41,416 nucleotides of DNA from JAXGPP01 sp964436865 (GTDB lineage Bacteria; Planctomycetota; Planctomycetia; Pirellulales; Thermoguttaceae), in assembly GCA_964436865.1 (NCBI GenBank), contig CAYTFK010000024.1, forward strand, positions 1 through 41,416. The letters run 5' to 3'. The notes beneath the pieces were generated by a model. That model was not told the origin of the DNA. It made no database searches and saw nothing but the letters and a program-made list of their open reading frames with translations. Position numbers and translations under genes: made by a program. Shown here one piece after another: positions 24,841-35,000 of this stretch. The first letter of the stretch is position 1. Every line of letters begins with the position of its first letter.

Positions 24841-26703
24841 AACATCGGCCCCCGCGAGGCAGCTCGATATGATCTCGCGGCCCAATGGATCGAGCTGTCG
24901 CTCGTCGAGCAGCGGTTCGAGTTCCCGCTTGAAGAAGTCGAAAAGGATCCGCGCACCGGCGTCGTAGCCCTCAGTCCCCACCTCCGGTTGCGTATCGACT
25001 TCCAGCAGCCAATGCGGGATCTGCGTCCCCTCGATCTGCATGAAATACAGGGCGTAGCCAAGCAGGGGACACCGCGACGGCTTGAGTTGCTCGGGACGAA
25101 AACGCGCGCCGCCGCGACGGGGCAGGTACTCGCGGGCAATCCATTGCGGCATAAAACCCACACGCCACGCGCCGACGTGCTGGTTCGGGATCAGTACGAA
25201 CCGGGTTCGCGGCGTATCGACGATCTGGCGCAGCAGCAGATTGGCCTGGTCGACCCGCCGCCCCGTAGCAAATGGCCAATACGACCCCACCCCCTCGCTG
25301 ACCATGCCGGCACTGTCCGTAATACTGGGGTTGGCATGGCCTCGCGGCGACACCAACCGCCACAGCCAGGCAAGCGCCGGCGGAAGGAAGTGCAGGAATC
25401 CGAGGATCCCATAGCTGGGATGATCCTGGGTGCAGGGGGGCGTTCGCACACCGAAGCTGCGGACGTCGACCTCAACAGGCTGATCGACGATGCCGGGCAT
25501 GATGCGGCGCGGCAGGATCACGCGGGGATTCGGGCAAGGCTTGCCCGGAGCATCCTCGGTGTGCTCCCAGATCAAAGCCGTCGCTTTCGGCACCGCCTGG
25601 ATGTTGAGCAGCACCAACGGCTCGGGCGGCCGAATGCAGAGCCGTTCAAGGTGCGGATCGACGCCGTAATCGGTGATGTGATCCACGCGAACAAACCACG
25701 CGTCCTCAGCATCGGTCACCACCAGCTTTTTGCTCTCGCGCAGTTTAAGGTCCGGATGACACAACGCCATATCGTCGGTCACCGGATGGAGCGTGCAACC
25801 CTGGGTGAGCGACAGATAGCGCCGCTCGCCCGTAACAACGTTCCTGCCGATCAGCAAGCGGCCATCGGCCTCGCGGTGGGGATACTCGAGCATCTCGCTC
25901 TTGCCGCCGCCGCTGGCTCCCTCATGCATGATCGTGACAATGTTGTCGTAGGGAGTGACAACCTCGACCGTCGAGCCGTGCAACGTCACCCAGCCCTCGT
26001 CTTCACCAATGGTCAACAGCACTCCATAAATGCCCTTCTTGGCGCTGGGACCGGGATACAGGTTGAAGGCGTACATCTCGTGCAGACCGCCCGCGCGGTT
26101 ATGGACGACGATCTGCTTGCCCTGGCAGTGGGTATGGCGAAACGGGGGCGCCAGATAGATCACGGCGCGGAGCTGAAAATCGGCGTTGAGCTGGCTGCGG
26201 GGAACCATCGATTGCAGATGCGACAGCCCGGCGGCGAAGAACCCGGCGTTTGCCGGGGCCACAAGCAAGCCGCCGTAACCTGTCGCATGTCCGCCGGCGC
26301 TGAACGGCAGAACGATCAACTCCTGCGAAGCGAGCCAGTCGAACACCTTTTCACGCAACTGGAGAAACGGCTCGTCAAATCGTTCCGCGTAGCGAAGTTT
26401 GTCGGTAGGCCCCTCATCGGCCACGACCATGCAGTCGGGATCGCGCCGCCGCATGTACGGATCGGTGTAATTCACCGCCACGCCATTGCGGCAGCGTACT
26501 GCGGTAGCCTCATGCACCCAACCCTTTCCCGGCACGTCGTAGCCGATCTCGAACTCGGAGTTCTCCGCTCCACCAAGGGCCATATCGATCAGTTCCTGGC
26601 AGTCCTCCGGAATGACAACCGCTGGCGCGCGATCGACGATGCGGCGCAAATGCGCCGGCAATTGCAGCGAACTCAAGACGTTGCTGTGATTGGCTTTAAG
26701 CAT
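24796..26703 (-). CDS. Uncharacterised 635-residue protein with P-loop-like motif (possibly DUF4914 family, PEPCK-like)
   Basis: I do not recognise this with certainty. Residues 262-271 read GASGGGKSEM, close to a Walker A/kinase-1 loop. Before it come a repeated histidine/glycine stretch (PFRHTHCQGKQIVVHNRAGG, ~187-206) and GPSAKKGIYGVLL. After it come IGRNVVTGERRYLS and a proline-rich middle. The layout and memory of the family suggest DUF4914, which I recall as related to phosphoenolpyruvate carboxykinase, where a similar loop binds nucleotide. No signal peptide is seen; a hydrophobic patch near FLHFLPPALAWLWRLV may be buried. I start at ATG 26703, since the longer option begins at TTG 26760. 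The 3' end overlaps dapA by 45 nt. Confidence 0.65.
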   Translation of the reverse strand: MLKANHSNVLSSLQLPAHLRRIVDRAPAVVIPEDCQELIDMALGGAENSEFEIGYDVPGKGWVHEATAVRCRNGVAVNYTDPYMRRRDPDCMVVADEGPTDKLRYAERFDEPFLQLREKVFDWLASQELIVLPFSAGGHATGYGGLLVAPANAGFFAAGLSHLQSMVPRSQLNADFQLRAVIYLAPPFRHTHCQGKQIVVHNRAGGLHEMYAFNLYPGPSAKKGIYGVLLTIGEDEGWVTLHGSTVEVVTPYDNIVTIMHEGASGGGKSEMLEYPHREADGRLLIGRNVVTGERRYLSLTQGCTLHPVTDDMALCHPDLKLRESKKLVVTDAEDAWFVRVDHITDYGVDPHLERLCIRPPEPLVLLNIQAVPKATALIWEHTEDAPGKPCPNPRVILPRRIMPGIVDQPVEVDVRSFGVRTPPCTQDHPSYGILGFLHFLPPALAWLWRLVSPRGHANPSITDSAGMVSEGVGSYWPFATGRRVDQANLLLRQIVDTPRTRFVLIPNQHVGAWRVGFMPQWIAREYLPRRGGARFRPEQLKPSRCPLLGYALYFMQIEGTQIPHWLLEVDTQPEVGTEGYDAGARILFDFFKRELEPLLDERQLDPLGREIISSCLAGADVSAYQRLIAMLDIDR

Positions 26704-26957
26704 TTTCGAGAGTCTCTTGCGTCGGGGTGACCGCGCTAGGCGAGCCCGCGAATCGGACAAAGCGGGATAAAACGCGCCCCAGCGGTTCCAAAACTCGGAC
26801 CGGCAGAGAATCGGGCTCCGCGCAGAAAGGGTTGCGGGAGCAAGCGTGGCAAACCAGGGATCGGCGGAGCCAAAATACCTAGCGAATTTCTACGCTTCGC
26901 CAGCCGAATTGGCAAACCCCCACCTTGGAGGGCACGTCAATGGGGTTCTGCTCGCCA

Positions 26958-26974
26958 GCGTCACTCTCTGACGC
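26958..26974 (-). terminator. Possible hairpin downstream of the nitrilase gene
   Basis: Arms GCGTCA (26958-26963) and TGACGC (26969-26974) are perfect with a 5-nt loop, 13 nt past the nitrilase stop in its direction. There is no T-tract after it, so a Rho-independent terminator is doubtful. Confidence 0.25.
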
Positions 26975-26986
26975 GTGGCGGAGGTG

Positions 26987-27949
26987 TTACGGGGCTCCCC
27001 CTGTGCGCCAACCCGGGTTTACTTGCGGCTCCTGCCCCGGGGGGAGCGGCTTGGTGAGTTGGGCATAGAGTTCCGGTCGCCGAGCACGAAGGTATCGTCT
27101 TCCGCCGGACAGCGGAATCTTCTCCGCGGTGCAAAGCGCCGTGACGACGTCATCCCCCAACGCCCGCGATTCGACGAGCACCTCGCCATAAGGATCGAGA
27201 ATCATCGCCCCGCCAGGTTTGACCGTGTCGTGATCGACGCCGACGGCGTTGCTGTAGACATAATAGACCCCGTTCTCCCACGCCCGGGCTGGCAGCCAGC
27301 GCATGATCCAACCCCGTCCCTTTGGTCCCTCGAATTCCTGCCGCAAGCGCACTGGATCGCGGTGACGATTGTCCCACAGCGAGCGAGCGATCTTGCCGCG
27401 ACCGGGCATCGAGCTCTCCAGCCCGCCCGTCACGTGCGGCGCGAAGATCACCTCGGCCCCCAGGAGTGTTGCCACACGGGCGTTCTCCGCCAGATTATTG
27501 TCGTAGCAAGTGAGAATGCTCGCTCGAATTCCGAGGAAATCGAACACCTGGAACTCGTTTCCCCAGCTCAGGTGCGGGCTGATGAAGGCGTGGATCTTTC
27601 GATGTCTTGCGACGAAGCCCTCCGGGCCGACCATGATGTAGCAGTTGTAGAGCCGGTCGCCGTCGCGCTCGATGAGTCCGGCGCCCAGACCGACCTGAAG
27701 CTGCTTCGCCAGGGCCATCAGCCGCCGGGTACCAGGCCCATCGGGAACGATCTCGGCCAGCGCGGTCAACTCGTCGCGGGAGAGCGTCTGCAAAAATGTG
27801 TAACCGCTGATTGAACATTCGTGAAAGCTGACAATCTCGGCGCCCTGGTCGATGGCTTGCCGGGCGAGGGACTCAATGCGACTGAAGTTGTAGTCCACAT
27901 CGGCGTCGCGAGCTTCGAATTGGGCGGAGGCAATGTGGATGTCGCGCAT
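26987..27949 (-). CDS. Carbon-nitrogen hydrolase (nitrilase superfamily amidohydrolase)
   Basis: The 320-residue protein has the nitrilase catalytic triad: Glu44 in SFHECSISG, Lys118 in RHRKIH and Cys148 in LTCYDNN. It hydrolyses nonpeptide C-N bonds such as those of N-carbamoyl amines, omega-amides or aliphatic amides via a cysteine thioester. The insert MPGRGKIARSLWDNRHRDP (~180-200) differs from minimal family members and may shape the active site or oligomer surface. It is cytoplasmic. I choose ATG 27949 because GAGGG is 9 nt upstream; the GTG at 27955 has the same element only about 3 nt away. The gene is isolated, divergent from the DegT aminotransferase gene with 176 nt between starts. 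Substrate unknown. Confidence 0.9.
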   Translation of the reverse strand: MRDIHIASAQFEARDADVDYNFSRIESLARQAIDQGAEIVSFHECSISGYTFLQTLSRDELTALAEIVPDGPGTRRLMALAKQLQVGLGAGLIERDGDRLYNCYIMVGPEGFVARHRKIHAFISPHLSWGNEFQVFDFLGIRASILTCYDNNLAENARVATLLGAEVIFAPHVTGGLESSMPGRGKIARSLWDNRHRDPVRLRQEFEGPKGRGWIMRWLPARAWENGVYYVYSNAVGVDHDTVKPGGAMILDPYGEVLVESRALGDDVVTALCTAEKIPLSGGRRYLRARRPELYAQLTKPLPPGQEPQVNPGWRTGGAP

Positions 27950-28125
27950 CGGCACGAGCCCTCAACAGGGAACGAACGGTACTGCAGGCGGCATCGTCCC
28001 ACGCAGAGTGCGCCGGGTCAAGCCGCCCCCAGCCGCACATGGGAGCGGCGGAGGGGCTTTTCTTCGCACCCGGCGGGCGTTACAACGTGGGGCAGTGAAA
28101 CACTTCTTTATTTGGGAGACGGGTC

Positions 28126-29400
28126 ATGGCAGCGGAAAGACTGGCGATCGAGGGCGGTCCCAAGACAGTCACGAACCAACTGGTCGGCTGGCCGAAATTC
28201 GATGAGAACGCGATCAAAGCCGTCGAGGAGGTGTTGCGTTCCGGAAAGGTCAATTACTGGACCGGCCCCAAGGGCATGGAATTCGAACGCCGATTCGCTG
28301 AATGGCAAGGGAGTCGCTATGCGATCAGCGTGGCCACCGGCACCGCCGCGCTGCACGTGGCGCTGTCGGCCCTGGGGATCGGCCCGGGCGATGAAGTGAT
28401 CGTGCCGAGCTACACGTTCATCGCCACCAGCTTCTCGGTGGTTCAAGCCGGCGCTGTTCCGCGTTTCGCTGATGTCAACAAGGAAGATCATTGCATCAGC
28501 CTGGAATCGGCCGAGAAACTCATCACTCCGCGAACTAAAGCCATCATACCGGTCCACCTCTACGGAAACGTGTGCGACATGGACCAGCTCATGGAGTTCG
28601 CCCGCAAGCACAACCTGTACGTGATCGAAGACAACGCCGAGGCCTTCGGCGGAACATACAAGGGCCGAAAAACGGGCACCATCGGCCACATGTCGGCCTG
28701 CAGCTTCTGCCAGAACAAGACCTTCACCACCGGCGGCGAGGGAGGCATGGTCACCACCGATGACGAAGACTTGGCCTGGGAAGCCCGCAGCTTCCGCGAC
28801 CATGGCTACGACGTCAAGGAGCGGATGAACCTCCTGGCCCTGGAACAGAAGTTGCCGTACATCCACAACCGCGTCGGCTGGAACTATCGCATGACCGAGA
28901 TGCAATCGGCGATCGGGCTGGCCGAACTCGATCGGATGGACACTTGGAACATGCCGCGGCGAAGGGTGAATGGGAGAATCCTGCTCGACGCCCTCGGTCC
29001 GCTGCCGCAGGTCCTCCACATGCCCATCGACACGCCCGAACGGCAGAACGGGTGGTACGTCTGCGCATTCTCGCTCGATGTCGACAAGATGAACTGCGAC
29101 ATCCAGCAGTTCGTGGCGGCGGCCGGCGCCGAGGGCGCCCCGTGTTGGAAAGTCTTCTGGCCGCAGTGCCACACCGAAAAGGCATTCCAGGCGAAGAACG
29201 GCTTCGGCCGCACAGGTTTCCCCTTCGCCTCGAAGGAATATGCCGACCCGCAGAGCGTCGACTACACGAACGTCGAAGTGCCCAACGCCCGCTGGCACGA
29301 GAAACACACCTTCACCTGCTTCGCGTTTCCAACCTTCACCGAAGATGACATGAAGCAGATCGCCGCGGCGCTGGTGAAAGTGATCAAGGCGTATAGCTAA
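28126..29400 (+). CDS. DegT/DnrJ/EryC1/StrS-family PLP-dependent aminotransferase
   Basis: This 424-residue fold-type I PLP enzyme shows VATGTAALHVAL (phosphate-binding region, ~69-80), Asp169 in VIEDNAEAFGG (PLP pyridine contact) and Lys198 in FCQNKTFTTGGEGG (internal aldimine). The late WNYRMTEMQSAIGLAEL is also typical. The family transaminates keto-sugar nucleotides or, in a branch, makes 3-amino-5-hydroxybenzoate. The opening LAIEGGPKTVT is common in the AHBA-synthase-like branch. It is cytoplasmic. GGGAGACGGG lies upstream of ATG 28126. A Gfo/Idh oxidoreductase follows after 117 nt, a frequent partner that makes the keto-sugar or cyclitol substrate. No glycosyltransferase or nucleotidyltransferase is next to it. 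Confidence 0.93.
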   Translation: MAAERLAIEGGPKTVTNQLVGWPKFDENAIKAVEEVLRSGKVNYWTGPKGMEFERRFAEWQGSRYAISVATGTAALHVALSALGIGPGDEVIVPSYTFIATSFSVVQAGAVPRFADVNKEDHCISLESAEKLITPRTKAIIPVHLYGNVCDMDQLMEFARKHNLYVIEDNAEAFGGTYKGRKTGTIGHMSACSFCQNKTFTTGGEGGMVTTDDEDLAWEARSFRDHGYDVKERMNLLALEQKLPYIHNRVGWNYRMTEMQSAIGLAELDRMDTWNMPRRRVNGRILLDALGPLPQVLHMPIDTPERQNGWYVCAFSLDVDKMNCDIQQFVAAAGAEGAPCWKVFWPQCHTEKAFQAKNGFGRTGFPFASKEYADPQSVDYTNVEVPNARWHEKHTFTCFAFPTFTEDDMKQIAAALVKVIKAYS

Positions 29401-29517
29401 GCATGGGCTGGTTCATTCCTCGGCGTATTGGGCGAACAGGCTCTTGGCCGAGAACATGCACCTGTTCGGCAAGCGTGGAGCACGGGAACTATGGCAGCCA
29501 ATGTGGAGAAATCTGAC

Positions 29518-30561
29518 ATGACCGGCAGGCGAGTCAACTTTGGCGTGATCGGCGCGGGCGGCATCGCACGCCGCAAGACCATTCCCGGAATGCTCAAGGC
29601 GAAGAATTGCCGGCTCGTTGCGGTGATGGATCCGGTTGATGTCGAGCGGATCGCTGCCGAGTTTCGCGCCCGGCCCTTTGCCACCGAGGCGGAACTCTTG
29701 TCCGATCCGGAGGTCGAAGCCGTGTATATCGCTTCGCCGGTTTGCTGCCACGCGGCGCAGATCAAGCTGGCGGCGGAGGCTGGCAAGCACATCCTCTGTG
29801 AGAAACCAGTCACTCTCAACGTGAAGCAGGCAAAGCAGGCTCTGGAGATCTGCCGCAAGAATAAGGTCTACCTCCAGGAAGGCTACATGATGAAGTTCCA
29901 CGGCGCTCACGCGCGGATTAAAGAGCTCATCGATGAAGGCCGGCTGGGCAAGATCGTCTCGATGCGGGCGCAACTCTCCTGCTGGTACCCCAAGATCGAA
30001 GGCGCGTGGCGGCAGGATCCGAAGCTGGGGGGCGGCGGGGCGCTCATGGACATGGCGGTCCATCTCTACGATCTCTTGGAATACTTCGCGGGCCCGATCC
30101 GCCGTGTGGCGGCTCTGGCAGGCACGCTGGTCCAGGATTATCGATCGGACGACGCCTCCACGACGCTGCTGGAGTTCAAGTCGGGCGCTCACGCGACGGT
30201 CGACTGCTTCTTCTGCATCCCCGATGAAGCGAGCCGCACTCGACTGGAGATATACGGCTCGCAGGGAGCGGTTCTGAGCGAAGGAACGATCGGCCAGAGC
30301 AACGGAGGCAAGCTCGAGGGGTTGTTTGGTTTGGGTGACGCCGCCTACGACGCGGCGCAGAACAAGGACGTCATGCGGAAGTTCACGAAGGTCCCTTACC
30401 CGGCGATCAACCCTTATGCGGCCGAATGCGAGTATTTCGCCGACTGCATCCTCCAACGGCGCCCGCCGCAAATCAACGGCCCGAAGAACGCCCTGCACAT
30501 TATGGAAGTGGCCGAGAAGGCCTACGCTTCGGCCAAGAAGCGGCAGTTGCTGACAGTGTAG
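29518..30561 (+). CDS. Gfo/Idh/MocA-family oxidoreductase
   Basis: The 347-residue product has an N-terminal Rossmann domain starting NFGVIGAGGIARRK (residues 7-20) and the conserved EKP motif at 95-97 (LCEKPVTLN). The C-terminal domain has GGGGALMDMAVHLYDLLEYF, which supplies the histidine and aspartate of the active site. Such enzymes oxidise sugar, inositol or sugar-nucleotide hydroxyls with NAD(P). I choose ATG 29518 because the Rossmann strand begins six residues later and GGAG lies 9 nt upstream. ATG 29491 in the same frame, also after a GGAG, is the alternative. It forms a pair with the upstream DegT aminotransferase, suggesting keto formation followed by transamination. Confidence 0.92.
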   Translation: MTGRRVNFGVIGAGGIARRKTIPGMLKAKNCRLVAVMDPVDVERIAAEFRARPFATEAELLSDPEVEAVYIASPVCCHAAQIKLAAEAGKHILCEKPVTLNVKQAKQALEICRKNKVYLQEGYMMKFHGAHARIKELIDEGRLGKIVSMRAQLSCWYPKIEGAWRQDPKLGGGGALMDMAVHLYDLLEYFAGPIRRVAALAGTLVQDYRSDDASTTLLEFKSGAHATVDCFFCIPDEASRTRLEIYGSQGAVLSEGTIGQSNGGKLEGLFGLGDAAYDAAQNKDVMRKFTKVPYPAINPYAAECEYFADCILQRRPPQINGPKNALHIMEVAEKAYASAKKRQLLTV

Positions 30562-30748
30562 GCACGCCCCATGGCAAAACATCCCCAATTCGCTGAGTCA
30601 ATTTACGGTGTCCCCGGCTAAGCAACGGCAACCGAAGCCATCTGGCACATGATTCGATGCCGGTGCAACCTTGGCTCCTCCGCCTTGCGGGGCATCTGCG
30701 TATTCACTGCGTATGACAGCGGCGCGCGTTGATTGGATCCTCGGCGTC

Positions 30749-32083
30749 TCACTTGGCCTCCGGTGGGAGGACGGCGACCGGCTGCCCGTCCTCAAGTGAT
30801 TCAGCGTGGGCAAGAACGACGATCTCATCTCCCTGAAGCCCTGAAACCACCTCAAATTCATCGTTGTTGGCCAATCCCAACGATACCGGCGTTCGGACCG
30901 CTTTGCCGCCGCGAACGCAGTAGCAGCAAACCGTCTGGTCCGCATCACGGACCAGGGCCGCTTCCGGCAAGGTCAGGACTTCGGCGCGCTGGTCGAGCAG
31001 GATCCTGGCGGTCGCATACATTCCCGGTCGGAGCAGGCCTTCGGGGTTCGGCAGATCAATCTCGGCCTGCAGCGAGCGATTGGCCGCATCGAGGCTCCAG
31101 CTCGTCCGCGTAATCGTGCCCTCGAAATGTCTGCCGGGCAGGGCCTGGACGTGGAGCGTAGCCGAGTCCCCCGGGTCGACCATCGCAGCCTCCAGCTCGG
31201 GGATGTCGGCGAAGACCCGAACCGAATCGCAGCGGGTTATTACCAGCAGCGGATGGCCGCTCCGGGTCGGCTGGACGTAATGCCCCGTATCAACCTCACG
31301 CCGGGTGATGATTCCCGCGAAAGGTGCGCGGATCTCGGTATACGTCAGCATGGTCTTGGCGCGCGCCAGATCGGCTTGAGCGACGCGGAGCCGGGCCTCG
31401 GCGGCCCGCCGTCCAGCCTGAGCCGTCGTCATGCCCGCTTCGCTCTCGGCCAGAGCCGCCTGGGCGGACTCGACCCCGGCGGCGGCTTCCTGCCCGGCGG
31501 CTTGGGCCGCCCGAAGCTGATTGAGAGCCTCATCCGCCAATTTGGCGGTGACTGATCCGTTGGAAGCCAACTGCACAATTCGTCCATGTTCTGACTGGCG
31601 GCTGTTGTGTTCTGCCGTGGTTCGTACCACGGCCGCCTCCGCCTCGTGGATCCTGGCACTGGCGGTAGCAAGCTTGGCTTTTGAGCCAGCAATCGCGGCG
31701 TCGGCCTGTTCGATCTCGGCCTCTGCCTGCGCGACGAGCGATTCTTTCTGCACCACCTCGTCTTGGAGTTCGGGAACGGAGAAACGAACAAGCAGCCGGT
31801 TCTTTTCCACACGGTCGCCGATATCGACGAGCACTTCCTGGGCGTACCCGGCGATCTTAGGATAGAGCGGCGCCTCTTCGAAGGCCCGAATCGTGGCGGG
31901 CTGCAGGGTCCACCGCTGGAGTGCCTTCCGCTCGAGCTTGCCGGCCGTCACCCGAGTGACTGCCTTGGCGACTGATTCGCTGGAGGGCGCTAGCTGTGCG
32001 GCCGACGAGCCATCGCAGCCGAGGTTTGGAAGCACGGCAATGGCGGCAACGATGCAGGCGAAGACCAATCGAGTGCGTGTCAT
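30749..32083 (-). CDS. RND efflux periplasmic adaptor (membrane fusion lipoprotein)
   Basis: This 444-residue protein starts with a lipoprotein signal peptide whose lipobox ends LPNLGC (Cys23), so it is anchored to a membrane facing the periplasm. It has a biotinyl-lipoyl half-motif (YPKIAGYAQEVLVDIGDRVEKN), a long alpha-helical coiled-coil hairpin rich in Ala/Glu/Gln (~115-245) and the return lipoyl half (IRAPFAGIITRREVDTGHYV). Beta-barrel and membrane-proximal domains follow. These are the parts of an AcrA/HlyD-type adaptor linking an inner-membrane RND pump to a TolC channel. GGAGG lies 6 nt before the ATG. Its start overlaps the permease stop by 4 nt (ATGA), which indicates translational coupling. 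Substrate unknown. Confidence 0.94.
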   Translation of the reverse strand: MTRTRLVFACIVAAIAVLPNLGCDGSSAAQLAPSSESVAKAVTRVTAGKLERKALQRWTLQPATIRAFEEAPLYPKIAGYAQEVLVDIGDRVEKNRLLVRFSVPELQDEVVQKESLVAQAEAEIEQADAAIAGSKAKLATASARIHEAEAAVVRTTAEHNSRQSEHGRIVQLASNGSVTAKLADEALNQLRAAQAAGQEAAAGVESAQAALAESEAGMTTAQAGRRAAEARLRVAQADLARAKTMLTYTEIRAPFAGIITRREVDTGHYVQPTRSGHPLLVITRCDSVRVFADIPELEAAMVDPGDSATLHVQALPGRHFEGTITRTSWSLDAANRSLQAEIDLPNPEGLLRPGMYATARILLDQRAEVLTLPEAALVRDADQTVCCYCVRGGKAVRTPVSLGLANNDEFEVVSGLQGDEIVVLAHAESLEDGQPVAVLPPEAK

Positions 32084-35000
32084 AGGGAACCTCCACCGGC
32101 AACGGCCGGGCCGGCCGTCGGTTGAACGTAATGAATGCTTCTGGGATCGTCAGGGTCGAGCGAAGGCGAAGCCGTGACGGCACGCCGTTGGAGCAGGGCG
32201 AACGCGCTGGGCAGCACGAAGAGCGTCCCCAGGGTTGCCGCCGCCAGTCCGCCTACCACGGCGCGGCCGAGCGGGGCATTCTGCTGCCCGGCTTCACCCA
32301 GAGCCAGTGCCATCGGGAGCATGCCGGCGATCATCGCCGCGCTGGTCATGAGGATCGCCCGCAGTCGGCCGGCAGCGCCTTCCACAGCGGCCGCTGTGAC
32401 CTCCATTCCCTCGCGCCGGCGCGACTCGGCAAAAGTCACGAGCAGAATCGCGTTGGCCATAGCCACGCCGACCGCCATGATCGCGCCGATGAACGACTGG
32501 ATGTTAAGCGTCGTGCCGGTCGTCCACAGCATCAGCGTCACGCCGGCGATCACGGCCGGCACCGTGGAAATCGCTGCGATGGCCAACCGGAGGGACTGGA
32601 AGTTGGCTGTCAGAAGGAGAAAAACTACGACGACCGCCAGGGCCAGGCCGATGCTCAGTCCGCTCCGCATGTCGCGCATGGGAGGTATCTGGCCACGGAT
32701 TTCCACAGTTGAACCGCGGGGTGGATCACCCGCCCGCCGCAACGCCGCAGCAATCTGCTCGGAGACGGTTCCCAGGTCGGCGCCAACGATATTCGCGGTG
32801 AGGCTGACCTGGCGCTTCATGTTGTAGCGGTCGAACTGGCCGGGCATGGTGCCTCGGCTGACGGTGGCCACGTCGCGGATGAGCACCCTTCCGCCCACCG
32901 CCGATCTCAGGGGAATTCGCCCGAGGTCGTCGGCAGAGCCGACTTCCTGGATACCCTCGTCACGTCGGACGACGGAGCGCGGCACTTCGACCTGGACCTG
33001 GTAGCCGATACCCGACTTGGGATCGGCCCAGAAATTGGGAGTGACGAAGCGGCTGGACGAGGTGGCCGCCACCAGAGCCCGCGAGACATCGACAGGCGCT
33101 AGTCCTGCCAGTCCGGCCCGCTCGCGGTCGACATTGACCTCAATGGTCGGGTAATCCAACGACTGCGCGAACTGCAGATCGCGGAGCGACGGCAACTTTG
33201 CGAGTTCCTCGAATAGTGTCTCGGCGTACCCGCGATTGGCGGCGAAGTCGGGCCCGATGACGGCCAACTCGACCGGAGTGGGAGAGCCGAAGCTCATCAC
33301 CTCATTGATGATGTCCGAAGGCTCGAATGAGAACCGCACCTCAGGCATTTCCTTCTGGAACCTGAGGCGAAGCCGCTCCTTGAGCTGCTCGACGTTCAGC
33401 TCCGATCGTTCATCGAGTGCCACGTAGAGGATCGCCTCTTCGGGTCCGCGCGACCACTGGTAGACGGCGTTGATCGGGTAGCTGGAAGGAATCGTGCCCA
33501 CGTAGCCCAAGGTCAGGTCGAGATTGGCGGGCCCTACTTCGTCTTCAACGAGCGTCAAGGCGTCCAGGGCCATACGTTCCGTGCGCGCGAAGATCGTTCC
33601 GTCGGCGGCGCGGAGCCGCATCCGGAACTGGCTGGCGTTGGCGCCAGGGAATATCTCGTGCCCCAGGCGACCGCCCAACGCGAGGATTATTGCCCCGCAG
33701 ACGACGAGATAGACCGCGATCATCGCCCGGCGGAACCGCACGGCAGGCCCGAGTAGCCAGCGGTATCCGCTCCGCAGCCGGTCGAAGAACGTTCGGCGCT
33801 CGGCGGAATGTTCTTCGGCGCCTCGGAGCAACCAGATGGACAATACCGGCACGAATGTGCTCGAGAGCACGTAGGAAGCCAGCATCGAGAAGCCGACCGC
33901 GAGCGAAAGGGGCACGAACAGGGCGCGGGCCGCCCCTTGCATGAAGAATGAAGAGACGAAGACGGCCAGGATCGAGAGCATCGCCAGCAGCCGGGGAATC
34001 GCCGTCTCGGCAGAGCCGTCGCGAACAGCGCGGGCCAGCGGTTTGCCGCGCTGGCGGTGCGCGTGGATGTTCTCGATGGCGACGGCGGCCTCATCGACGA
34101 GCACGCCGATCGCCAGCGCCAGACCGCCGAGCGTCATCAGATTGATGGTCTGCCCGCTGATCCACAAGGCCAGCACGGCAGCCATGAGCGCCAGCGGGAT
34201 GTTGAGCACGACGATCAGCGCACTTCGCCAGTCGCGCAAAAACAGGAGGATCATCAGGCCGACGAGAAAAGCCCCCAGCAGACCTTCGCCCACTACCCCG
34301 GCCACCGCCCGCGTGACATAGGGAGACTGGTCCAACTGGAAATCGACCTTGATATCGGGCGGCAGCGCGGCCTGCATCTCGGGCAGCGCCTTGCGAATGT
34401 TGTGGATCACGCTCAGAGTCGATGCATCAGCCCGTTTCGTCGCCAGAATGTAGACTGCGCGTCGGCCGTTGGCCAGGGCGTAGCCTGTCGGAGCGTCCAT
34501 GAAATCCTTCACCCGGCCAACGTCGCGAAGATAGACCGCACCAGATCCACTGGTGCGGACGGGGATGTTCTCCAGGTCGCCCACATTGCGGACGACGGAA
34601 TTCACCGGCACGATGGGGAAGCGGTCGCCGTCGGGAATGTTGCCAGAGGGGCTCAGCGCGTTGCCGCGTCCCAAGGCCGTTATGACCTCCTCGGGCGACA
34701 TGCCGTACGACTGCAAACGCTGCGGATCCAGAGTAACGACCACCGTTCGCTGGCTGCCGCCAAACGGTGGCGGCGCGGATACGCCCGGCAGGCTGGCGAA
34801 CATCGGCCGTACGCGAAAGAGCGCCAGATCCTGGATCTCAGCAATCGTGCGGGTCTCGCTCGAAAGGACCAGGTAACCAACGGGCACGCTGCCCGTGTCG
34901 AAACGCATCACGAACGGCGAGACCGTGCCGGGAGGCATGAACGCCTGGGAGCGGTTGACGTAATTGATCGTCTCCGCCATGGCCTGGGCCATGTTGGTGC

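Noticed and set aside
24988..26730. 580-residue plus-strand open frame opposite the P-loop-like gene
   Set aside because: No domain or motif and no ribosome-binding site; the minus-strand frame has a P-loop-like motif and a sensible amino-acid composition.
26761..26986. Possible small gene in the gap between P-loop-like and nitrilase genes
   Set aside because: No frame with a start signal and plausible composition was found; only a short hairpin at 26958-26974.
30598..30748. Minus-strand tail reading NHVPDGFGCRCLAGDTVN between the Gfo/Idh and adaptor genes
   Set aside because: It faintly recalls the end of formylglycine-generating-enzyme-like proteins, but it lacks the rest of the domain and is too short to support even a pseudogene call.
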